The translations under genes and the position numbers were made by a program. This document shows positions 1 to 5,948 of a DNA stretch of 5,948 bases, piece after piece. Numbering within the stretch: position 1 is the first letter of the stretch; every line of letters begins with the position of its first letter. The DNA comes from Akkermansiaceae bacterium (GTDB lineage: Bacteria > Verrucomicrobiota > Verrucomicrobiia > Verrucomicrobiales > Akkermansiaceae): the NCBI GenBank assembly GCA_023300065.1, contig JALZWJ010000147.1:1-5948 (forward strand), in the 5' to 3' direction. The notes under the pieces were generated by a model. The model was given only the letters and a program-made list of their open reading frames with translations, was not told the origin of the DNA and searched no databases.

Positions 1-38
1 GTGAAGTCAAACCGATCACATCCACCTTACCGATCCCC

Positions 39-3017
39 TCAAGGCGACATCACCTTAAGCCGGAAGAAAGCCCGGTCACTCGACACCTCCACGGAAGCAG
101 CAGGCTCCACCCTCACCTCCTGGACCCAACTCCCACTGACAGTTTCCGTAAATGGAATATCAGCAAAGTCTTCCAAATCCATGCTCATCTGCAGTTGATA
201 GGAAAAACCACTGTCCGAGTTCCATGGAAAACTCAGGAAAGGCTCCACGACGCCCCCCACCACCGATCCACCAAAACTCATCAAATCGGCATCGGCCACG
301 TGAGGGTCAGCCCCAAAAATCAACTCCATCAGATTCGTAAGCCCATCCCCATCCGGATCCATATCCTCACCTGAAATCGAGAGGTCAGCCTGTTGAGACT
401 CGCTAAAATTCTCCATCTGAAATTGCTCATAGCTCGTCCGCACGCGGAAAACAAAAGGCTTCCCATAACCCGTCTCCGCCCCCGCATGCACCCCATCGAC
501 ACTCACTAAAAAACGATCATCTTCACCCGTCCCATCCGCCAAGAACGGATTTAAAAACGGCGTCATCTCATCTAGCGTAAAATCATTTCCAGTAAAAGGT
601 GCCTCATCCAGCACCTCCACGGTTTCCAAACCAGATCCCACGATACCATCCAAGAACCACCCCTCATCACTTCCCGCCCCCGAAACAAAAGCAGCATCGC
701 GTAGCTCATCATGCTCGTAGCGAAAGCGCAGATCAAAGACCCGCCCCACCAACCCTGCCAAATCCACCCTCACCTCCTGGAAGCTTCCCTCCCCAGCGCC
801 CCCGACATGAATCTGCAAGGTCTGCCATAACTCCCCATCAAATGAAACCTGCACCTCCCCCACCTGCCCAGCCGTAGCCGCGCCCAGCCGACTCCGATAA
901 ACCAACCCCGCTCCAAGACGCGCATAATAACGATCAGGAAAAGTCAGCGTCTCACTCGCCCCAGACCCTAAATGCGCCAAGTGAAACGACCGCGCCCCAC
1001 TGTCCACCGTCGCCTCCTGCAATACCGCATACCCCCCACTCCCCTCATAATTCATCGGCAGCACCACCTCTTCAGCATCATAATTCACCTCCACCGGCAC
1101 ACTGTGAGAAATCCGCCGCATCCCACTCGTCACATCCGGATCCAGCCCCACCGTAAAAGTCTCATCCTCCCCGCGCACCACCTCAGCAGCCCCCATCACC
1201 TGCGGAACTGAAACCAACTGCGCCACCCCAATCGCAGCCTCACCCTGCCCACAGTAAAATAAATACATCCGCCCATCGCTATCCACAAAAGCCCCCGGAT
1301 CTCGCAACTGATTCACCCCACCCACCTGCGCCCCTGACACCGATGCAATCGGCGGAAACTGACCACCCTCCCAACCACTCTGAGCGCTCAGCAACTCCTG
1401 TTCCGGAAGGCGAGGCACCCACGAATGATAGTCCGCTGGCAACGCATCAAAATCAAACATCGCAACCCTCACCCGCTCCGGACGATCCTCCTTATAAGTC
1501 AAAATCGCGTAGAGGATATTCCCCCGCTTCAACACCGCAAAATGACGCGGCCGCAGCCCGGGCCACCCCTGAGCTCTCGCTCCATCCACAAAAGAGTTCG
1601 GACCACGATCCCAATAATCCTTACTATAATCATACCCCACCGGAGGCGAATACGGATTGGCAGGATCAGGAGCCTTCCAAAGATCACCCGTATTGGAAAA
1701 AGCGTAGAAATTCCCAGCCTGCTCAAACACCCTAAAATAACTCTCCCCCAAGATCACCGGCCGCGTCCCATGTCCCACCTGCCCACCATCCGCCGGCAGA
1801 TTAAAATTAAGCCCATCGGCCGACGTCGCAACCACCGTGCTCTGCCCCTTATCATTCCCATCATGTTCACCCGGCCCGTGATAATACATCACAAACTCCT
1901 CATTCACATCATCCACAAACACCTGAGGTGAAGCAATGTGACCATCAATCAAGATTCCATTCCCTGGCGAAATCCCCCCATCATCTCCGAGACTCAACAC
2001 CCCTCGATCCGCTAAGGGTAGGCCCGCATCCATCTGAAACCCCGTCCATGGCCCCTCCAGATTCGCCGCCCATGCCATCCGGATATAATCCCCACTGTGA
2101 TCCGCAAAATAGAGATAATAAACCGCCGCCGGATCAGCCCGATCCACAGGCGCTATCCAACTCGGAATACGAACACAAGACGGCCCATTGATATTGTCTG
2201 CCTCAGATGCCGAAGCACCCTGCGCCAACATCCACGCCTCATCGATAATCGGTAACTCACCATTCATCCGCCGTGCATAAAACACCTCCCCTGAATTCAC
2301 CGCACCCAACTCATCAGCCAGAGGCTCGGGTGAGGTTCCACCATCCACGAAACTCTCAGCCGATAAAACAGCCCCTCCCACAGGCTGGCCCCAACTTCCC
2401 ACGTTCACGATCTCCACCTTGTAGGCTGCGAGCGGCAGTCCACTTCTCGAACCATTGAACTCCCTTGAATCCACATGCACAAAACTCACATTCCCATTTG
2501 AGACATTCAGCGCTCCCGGCAGATCACCTTCGCCCGCGTCTCCCCAAGCTCCGCCATTCCCATCGTAATCCACCCCAAATAACAAATCTCCGATCAAGCG
2601 GTCACTCCCATCAAAGCTCCCCTGCATCAAAAAGAAATGCTCCCCTTGATTCGTCAGCCCAAAGCTCCCCGAAGCCGACCCCAAATTCGCACTCGGACTC
2701 CCCGTATCCGTGATCACGATCACCGTCCCAGGATCAATCGGGCTTCCAGTATCGTTCGTCCACACGATCGTTCTAACTGAATGATAAGTTCCGCCCCCCG
2801 TGCCCTCACCGCTTCCGTCTCCTCCTCCCGCATAATCCGCATCCGCAATCGTGATCGACTCCCCATCCGCAAGCTCCACCCAAGTCACAAAGCTCACCGA
2901 ATCTGTCCCAGACGACTGATACCCCACCACCATACAGTCACCCGGCGACAAACCCATCGCAGGGAAAACCGCCATCAAAACAGCGAAAAAATACAAAAAA
3001 TAACGACTCTTCTTCAT
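39..3017 (-). CDS. Secreted multidomain protein with GH43/GH117-like five-bladed propeller, calcium loop and C-terminal beta domain
   Basis: 992 residues; probably an exported carbohydrate-active or carbohydrate-binding protein. Start chosen at ATG 3017; a TTG directly before it (3020) is in frame but less likely. Residues 1-22 are a signal peptide (MKKSR, hydrophobic core, cleavage near AMG). About 25-190 is a beta domain opening 'GDCMVVGYQ' with a Gly-rich loop. About 285-601 is the propeller: PSWI (285), YYLYFADHSGD (300-310), HIASPQV (360-366), MYYHG (377-381), RPRH (H492), WEGG (W549), RDPGAF (D573). About 640-795 is a jelly-roll/MAM-like module ending DEGWFLDGI (W787). An EF-hand-type loop lies at 887-898 (D887, D889, D891, N895, E898). 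The last ~60 residues resemble the verrucomicrobial terminal domain that may mark export or anchoring. Family placement comes from remembered motifs; the catalytic residues and substrate are not proven. It diverges from the GH50-like gene. No Shine-Dalgarno site is visible. Confidence 0.88.
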   Translation of the reverse strand: MKKSRYFLYFFAVLMAVFPAMGLSPGDCMVVGYQSSGTDSVSFVTWVELADGESITIADADYAGGGDGSGEGTGGGTYHSVRTIVWTNDTGSPIDPGTVIVITDTGSPSANLGSASGSFGLTNQGEHFFLMQGSFDGSDRLIGDLLFGVDYDGNGGAWGDAGEGDLPGALNVSNGNVSFVHVDSREFNGSRSGLPLAAYKVEIVNVGSWGQPVGGAVLSAESFVDGGTSPEPLADELGAVNSGEVFYARRMNGELPIIDEAWMLAQGASASEADNINGPSCVRIPSWIAPVDRADPAAVYYLYFADHSGDYIRMAWAANLEGPWTGFQMDAGLPLADRGVLSLGDDGGISPGNGILIDGHIASPQVFVDDVNEEFVMYYHGPGEHDGNDKGQSTVVATSADGLNFNLPADGGQVGHGTRPVILGESYFRVFEQAGNFYAFSNTGDLWKAPDPANPYSPPVGYDYSKDYWDRGPNSFVDGARAQGWPGLRPRHFAVLKRGNILYAILTYKEDRPERVRVAMFDFDALPADYHSWVPRLPEQELLSAQSGWEGGQFPPIASVSGAQVGGVNQLRDPGAFVDSDGRMYLFYCGQGEAAIGVAQLVSVPQVMGAAEVVRGEDETFTVGLDPDVTSGMRRISHSVPVEVNYDAEEVVLPMNYEGSGGYAVLQEATVDSGARSFHLAHLGSGASETLTFPDRYYARLGAGLVYRSRLGAATAGQVGEVQVSFDGELWQTLQIHVGGAGEGSFQEVRVDLAGLVGRVFDLRFRYEHDELRDAAFVSGAGSDEGWFLDGIVGSGLETVEVLDEAPFTGNDFTLDEMTPFLNPFLADGTGEDDRFLVSVDGVHAGAETGYGKPFVFRVRTSYEQFQMENFSESQQADLSISGEDMDPDGDGLTNLMELIFGADPHVADADLMSFGGSVVGGVVEPFLSFPWNSDSGFSYQLQMSMDLEDFADIPFTETVSGSWVQEVRVEPAASVEVSSDRAFFRLKVMSP

Positions 3018-3056
3018 CAATCAAACGAGGGAGTAAAACACCATGACCCAAAATTT

Positions 3057-3085
3057 AGAATCGAAGCATCACCCAACTTTGTCAA
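3057..3085 (-). promoter_or_regulatory. Predicted sigma70-type promoter for the propeller gene
   Basis: On the minus strand a perfect -35 box TTGACA lies at 3085-3080. After a 17-base spacer comes a weak -10 candidate GATTCT at 3062-3057 (3 of 6 matches). Transcription would start near 3050, giving a leader of about 33 bases before ATG 3017. The -35 box is strong and the -10 is poor, so an activator may be needed. The sigma factor consensus in this phylum is assumed. Confidence 0.45.
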
Positions 3086-3087
3086 TA

Positions 3088-3109
3088 TTCCTCCTCACCG
3101 CAAGAGGAA
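3088..3109. promoter_or_regulatory. Inverted repeat TTCCTC-N10-GAGGAA in the divergent control region
   Basis: A perfect 6-base inverted repeat (3088-3093 and 3104-3109) with a 10-base centre lies three bases upstream of the -35 box of the propeller gene, and about 70 bases before the start of the GH50-like gene. Its position between two divergent secreted-enzyme genes fits a regulator binding site, but short repeats like this also arise by chance. No T-run follows on either strand, so it is not a terminator. Confidence 0.25.
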
Positions 3110-3180
3110 GTCTCATTTCGTCGATTCTTGATGCGCCACAAGCCCCTCTTCAATAGATCAATCCCCGCAAACAACCTATC

Positions 3181-4554
3181 ATGGCAGCTCACTCGCATTC
3201 CCTCTTCTCCCTCCTCCTCGCACTCCTCTTTCTCTCCACCCCCTCGCTCCTCTCCGCCGAGCCCACCCTCGTCTCCCGAGGCCCCGGGAAAACGTGGACG
3301 CCTCAAAAAACCCGCACCCTAGCTGATCTTCCCAGCCTCCCGGCCGACCCAGCCGGCCCCGCTAGCGGCCGCTTCGGCGGGCTCCCCGGCCCCACCCAGC
3401 CCGCCACCGGATTCTTCTACACCAAGAAGATCGATGGCCGCTGGTGGCTCATCGACCCAGAAGGCCACCTCTTCATCCACCGCGCCGTCACCTCGCTCAA
3501 AATGCTCCGCACCACCGGAGCAAAAAAAAGCCTCATCAACCAATTCGGCAACACCGAAAAATGGGCCGCCACCACCAGCAAACTCCTCCTCCAACACGGC
3601 TTCAACGGCCTCGGCCCCTGGTGCGATAAAAAACTCTACCCCAGCCCTGAAATCCCCCTCGTCCACACCAAGCTCTGGAACTTCATGTCCGCCTACGGCA
3701 GGCAGCGCGGCGGCACCTACCAAGCTGCTGGCCACACCGGCTACCCACAGGACTGCCCCTTCATCTTCGACCCCCAGTTCCCCGCCTTCTGCCTCCAGCA
3801 CGCCGCCCAACTCGCCGCCACAAAAGACGACCCCTGGCTCCTAGGCCACCTCACCGATAACGAACTCCCCTGGCGCCTCACCATGCTTGAGAACTACCTC
3901 AAACTTCCGCTCAATGACCCCGGCCACCAAGCTGCAAAAAAGTTTTTAGCCCAACGGAGTAAATCAAAAAAGATCAGTGACAAAGACCGCGCAGACTTCC
4001 TCGCCCACGCCGCCGACACCTACTTCGCCGCCGTCACAAAAGCGATTCGCCATCACGACCCAAACCACCTCATCCTCGGCTCCCGCTTCCACGGCCGGGC
4101 CAACAAAATCCCAGCCCTCTTCGCCGCCGCCGGTCGCCACCTCGACGTCATCAGCGTCAACTACTACCACGCCTGGACCCCCGACCCAAAACTCATGAAA
4201 ATCTGGGAAGCAAAAGCCCAGAAACCCATCCTCATCACCGAATGGTATGCCAAAGCACAAGACAGCGGCCTCGCCAACACCAGCGGCGCCGGCTGGCTCG
4301 TCAAAACCCAAACCGACCGCGCCAACTTCTACCAAAACTTCACCCTCGGCCTCCTAGAATCCCGCATCTGCATCGGCTGGCACTGGTTCCGCTACTCCGA
4401 TAACGACCCCACCGAAAAAGGCCGCGACCCCTCCAACCTCGACGCCAACAAAGGCATCGTCACCAACCGCTACCAACCCTACCAAAAACTCCTCACCCCC
4501 ATGAAGGACCTCAACACCCGCACCCACGCCCTCATCAACCACTTCGATAAATAA
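3181..4554 (+). CDS. Secreted GH50-like glycoside hydrolase (beta-agarase-related, clan GH-A)
   Basis: 457 residues; expected to hydrolyse beta-linkages in a galactan such as agarose outside the cytoplasm. Residues 1-26 are a signal peptide (cleavage after LLSA) and about 27-76 a Pro-rich linker. The rest matches the GH50 pattern: RWWLIDPEGHLF (87-98), HGFNGLGPWCD (139-149), TDNELPW with likely acid/base E228, GSRFHGR (300-306), DVISVNYY (322-329), ILITEWY with likely nucleophile E354, then GWHWFRYSDND (399-409), matching the family's G-x-HWF-x-Y region. It is shorter than typical GH50 agarases because it lacks their large N-terminal accessory module. ATG 3181 is the only usual start after an in-frame TAG at 3154; no Shine-Dalgarno site is seen. 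The n-region has no Lys or Arg, only two His, which is atypical for a Sec signal. Agarase activity is inferred from family resemblance; other galactans are possible. Confidence 0.88.
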   Translation: MAAHSHSLFSLLLALLFLSTPSLLSAEPTLVSRGPGKTWTPQKTRTLADLPSLPADPAGPASGRFGGLPGPTQPATGFFYTKKIDGRWWLIDPEGHLFIHRAVTSLKMLRTTGAKKSLINQFGNTEKWAATTSKLLLQHGFNGLGPWCDKKLYPSPEIPLVHTKLWNFMSAYGRQRGGTYQAAGHTGYPQDCPFIFDPQFPAFCLQHAAQLAATKDDPWLLGHLTDNELPWRLTMLENYLKLPLNDPGHQAAKKFLAQRSKSKKISDKDRADFLAHAADTYFAAVTKAIRHHDPNHLILGSRFHGRANKIPALFAAAGRHLDVISVNYYHAWTPDPKLMKIWEAKAQKPILITEWYAKAQDSGLANTSGAGWLVKTQTDRANFYQNFTLGLLESRICIGWHWFRYSDNDPTEKGRDPSNLDANKGIVTNRYQPYQKLLTPMKDLNTRTHALINHFDK

Positions 4555-4572
4555 GCCTCACTCAGCCCCCCC

Positions 4573-4604
4573 AAAGCAGCGCCCCGCGAGGTTCGCTGCT
4601 TTTT
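4573..4604 (+). terminator. Rho-independent terminator after the GH50-like gene
   Basis: A perfect 9-base stem AAAGCAGCG (4573-4581) / CGCTGCTTT (4594-4602) encloses a 12-base loop and runs into a short T-tract (4600-4604), starting 18 bases after the TAA. This ends the GH50-like transcript and insulates it from fic. An alternative inner stem GCGA/TCGC (4586-4596) would compete with the main one. Confidence 0.8.
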
Positions 4605-4645
4605 CGTCGTCCCAAGTAAACCACCGTGATCACTGGACGCATAAC

Positions 4646-4686
4646 TTGACTGAAAGTTGACCAATCCGCTTGACCAATTAGTTGAC
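4646..4686 (+). repeat. Four TTGAC direct repeats before fic, candidate operator
   Basis: TTGAC occurs at 4646, 4657, 4670 and 4682, so the copies are 11, 13 and 12 bases apart, close to one helical turn. Copies two and three extend to TTGACCAAT. AACTT (4643-4647) and AAGTT (4654-4658) also form a small inverted repeat around the first two copies. The array lies 18 to 59 bases before the chosen fic start, and the Fic protein carries a C-terminal winged helix. Autoregulation by that domain is therefore an attractive inference, not shown. Confidence 0.5.
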
Positions 4687-4698
4687 TCACACTTTACT
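4670..4698 (+). promoter_or_regulatory. Candidate fic promoter giving a leaderless mRNA
   Basis: The third TTGAC copy can serve as a -35 box, TTGACC (4670-4675). A 17-base spacer leads to TTTACT (4693-4698), matching the -10 consensus at four of six positions. Initiation seven bases further would fall on the A of ATG 4705. No Shine-Dalgarno sequence precedes that ATG, which is consistent with leaderless translation. The boxes are modest and overlap the repeats, so the call is tentative. Confidence 0.35.
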
Positions 4699-4704
4699 CA
4701 TCCC

Positions 4705-5712
4705 ATGTCCTACCAGCCACAATTCTCGATCACACCCGCGCTTCTCTCTCTGGTGGAGGAGATCGCGGCGCTGCGGGAGCGGATCGAGGGTGCCAGTGTC
4801 GCTTTGCCTTGGATCCCCGCCTTGCAGAAGGACACCCGCACGAGAAACGGCCACGCGTCCACCGCGATTGAGGGTAATCCCCTGACGCTGGAGCAGGTGC
4901 GGGCCTTGGAAGAAGGGCGGGAGATCGTCGCTTCAGACCAACGCTCCGAGCGGGAGGTCCTGAATTACTTTGCCGGTCTGCGATTCATCGAGAAGAACGC
5001 CACGCGGAAGAAGGTCACTCATGAGCATCTCTTCGAGCTGCATCGCTTGCTCGCAGATACCGTGATGGATCAGGGAACGGCCGGAAGCTATCGCACGATC
5101 CAAGTGCAAGTGGGGAAGCACTTCCCTCCCGCAGCCGCCGATGTCTCGCCGCAGATGTTCGAGCTGCTGGAGTGGTGGAACGGAGCATCGAGCAAACTCT
5201 CTCCTGTCCTCAGCTCAGCCATTCTCCACTACCGATTCGAAGACATTCATCCTTTTGCCGATGGCAATGGGCGCGCTGGTCGTGCCTTGGCCCTGTGGGA
5301 TCTGTATCGCCGGGGCTTTGATTCGCACTACCTGTTTTCGGTCGATGAATACTACTGGGAAGATCGGCCCGCCTACTACGCCGCGCTCACCCAAGTACGC
5401 GAGTCAGGCGAAGATCTGACGGAATGGCTGGAGTATTCCGCGCAAGGGCTGAAGTCCACGCTGGAGCGGGTGTGGCTGCGCTTGCAAAAATTCCAAGCGG
5501 CCGGCAGTGCCAAAATCACACTGACCCCGCGTCAGGAACACTTACTGGGCCTGCTACGCGATCATGGAAGTCTCAGTCCGACGGAAATCTGGAAGCATCT
5601 CGATGTCTCCCGACAAGGAGCCATGAATATCCTCTCGCCATTGCTAGAAGCCGGACTGGTAGAAAAGCGTGGCACCCAAAAAACCGGACGTTATTTTCTA
5701 ACCTCATCATGA
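4705..5712 (+). CDS. Fic family protein (AMPylase-type) with N-terminal inhibitory helix and C-terminal winged helix
   Basis: 335 residues, cytoplasmic; Fic enzymes usually transfer AMP from ATP to a hydroxyl side chain of a target protein. The core motif is complete: HPFADGNGRAGR (182-193), with catalytic H182, metal-binding D186 and R190/R193. A class II inhibitory motif, S52-T-A-I-E56-G57, fits the (S/T)xxxE(G/N) pattern; its Glu is known to hold such enzymes in an inactive state. The N-terminal ~90 residues fit the Fic_N domain, and ~270-335 look like a winged-helix DNA-binding domain (LSPTEIWKHLDVSRQGAMNIL). ATG 4705 (MSYQPQFSITP) is preferred over in-frame TTG 4657 because it matches the usual family start and the TTG lies inside the repeat array. 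No partner antitoxin gene is adjacent; control is probably built in. The coding strand is G-rich, unlike the C-rich GH50-like gene on the same strand. The target is unknown. Confidence 0.93.
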   Translation: MSYQPQFSITPALLSLVEEIAALRERIEGASVALPWIPALQKDTRTRNGHASTAIEGNPLTLEQVRALEEGREIVASDQRSEREVLNYFAGLRFIEKNATRKKVTHEHLFELHRLLADTVMDQGTAGSYRTIQVQVGKHFPPAAADVSPQMFELLEWWNGASSKLSPVLSSAILHYRFEDIHPFADGNGRAGRALALWDLYRRGFDSHYLFSVDEYYWEDRPAYYAALTQVRESGEDLTEWLEYSAQGLKSTLERVWLRLQKFQAAGSAKITLTPRQEHLLGLLRDHGSLSPTEIWKHLDVSRQGAMNILSPLLEAGLVEKRGTQKTGRYFLTSS

Positions 5713-5780
5713 CCATTCCACTCCAGCCTGAAGCTCTCCTTCGTAGCACACTTCGACAAGTGACCGCTCCAACGGACTTT

Positions 5781-5948
5781 CTACATCCGGAAGAGGCCGC
5801 CTTTTTTGCCACCGAGAATGACGGCGCCGATGATGGAAATCCCTAGGAACACCATCGCCCAGACTCCGAGAGCGGAGGCCAGCTCGTAGCCGTTTCCGAG
5901 CATGCTAATGAGCGAGTAGATCGCCTTTGTGATCGGGAAGTGTTCTGA
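5781..5948 (-). CDS. ABC transporter permease, C-terminal fragment (iron/thiamine-type, FbpB-like)
   Basis: The last 55 codons of a gene entering from the right edge; the start lies outside the window. The stop is TAG at 5783-5781. The visible peptide begins SEHFPITKAIYSL, continues NGYELASALGVWAM (fragment residues 19-32), forms one clear membrane helix (about 24-46) and ends with a positively charged tail GGKKGGLFRM. That arrangement, a final helix followed by Lys-rich residues and 'FR' near the end, resembles binding-protein-dependent inner-membrane permeases of the Fe(III) uptake type. The NGYE-ASALG stretch is what suggests that subgroup; the substrate cannot be fixed from a fragment. 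It converges with fic, with a 68-base gap and no convincing terminator between them. Confidence 0.75.
   Translation of the reverse strand, partial: SEHFPITKAIYSLISMLGNGYELASALGVWAMVFLGISIIGAVILGGKKGGLFRM

Noticed and set aside
1..38. Possible start of another minus-strand gene after the propeller stop (AAGGTGG followed by GTG near 19)
   Set aside because: Only about 19 bases would be visible before the window edge, too few to tell from chance.
1425..1931. A 168-codon plus-strand open frame opposite the propeller gene
   Set aside because: It lies wholly within the well-supported minus-strand gene and is rich in Arg, Pro, His and Ile with no domain pattern. Strong C bias on this strand removes stop codons and creates such frames.
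3128..3156. Plus-strand promoter TTGATG with CAATAG for the GH50-like gene
   Set aside because: The -35 matches four of six positions and the -10 only two, which is no better than background.
3361..3372. Adjacent NheI and NotI recognition sequences (gctagcggccgc), suggesting a cloning scar
   Set aside because: The bases continue the GH50-like reading frame in a GC-rich linker (ASGR), and another NotI site occurs naturally in the propeller gene near 1547. Chance in GC-rich coding DNA is sufficient.
3319..3810. A 163-codon minus-strand open frame opposite the GH50-like gene
   Set aside because: It is a mirror of the GH50-like coding sequence, rich in Gly, Glu, Ala and Val. The GH50 motifs on the plus strand, including both catalytic Glu sites, are decisive.
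3434..3844. A 136-codon plus-strand frame inside the GH50-like gene
   Set aside because: Low-complexity Ser/Pro/Thr composition in a shifted frame of a real gene, with no start context or motif.
5749..5762. Hairpin CACTT-CGAC-AAGTG between fic and the permease
   Set aside because: Only a 5-base stem with no T-run on either side, so a terminator call is not supported.
5709..5846. 45-codon small gene after fic
   Set aside because: Not annotated as a gene because about half of it is antisense to the permease C-terminus and the peptide has no recognisable feature. The ATGA overlap alone is not enough.

Overview
The window looks like chromosomal DNA from a Gram-negative, polysaccharide-degrading bacterium, most likely a Verrucomicrobiota member (order Verrucomicrobiales, often marine). 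That placement is inferred from the protein style: a long secreted multidomain protein ends in a thrombospondin-type calcium loop plus a small C-terminal beta domain finishing in 'FFRLKV', a layout common in that phylum. It also fits the near absence of Shine-Dalgarno sites. No rRNA or other marker gene is present to confirm it.

Layout. Positions 39-3017 (minus) encode a 992-residue secreted protein with a five-bladed-propeller domain resembling GH43/GH117-type glycosidases. Positions 3181-4554 (plus) encode a 457-residue secreted GH50-like (beta-agarase-related) clan GH-A glycosidase. The two are divergent and share a 163-base control region. A hairpin terminator follows the GH50-like gene. 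Next come a cluster of four TTGAC direct repeats and a Fic-family AMPylase with an N-terminal inhibitory helix and a C-terminal winged helix (4705-5712, plus). The right edge holds the last 55 codons of an ABC transporter permease on the minus strand (5781-5948), convergent with fic.

How the genes may work together. The two secreted enzymes form a plausible module for attacking an agar-like or other galactan: a clan GH-A enzyme cleaves the chain and a propeller protein handles oligosaccharides or binds substrate. The substrate is inference. The Fic and ABC genes have no visible functional link to this pair.

The most interesting points are: the propeller family, which I know as conserved but cannot tie to a measured activity; a strong C-over-G, A-over-T bias on the plus strand that covers both divergent GH genes regardless of direction and stops at the Fic boundary; and the TTGAC repeat array immediately before fic, overlapping a possible promoter that would give a leaderless mRNA. 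I found no CRISPR array, insertion sequence, tRNA, rRNA or riboswitch.
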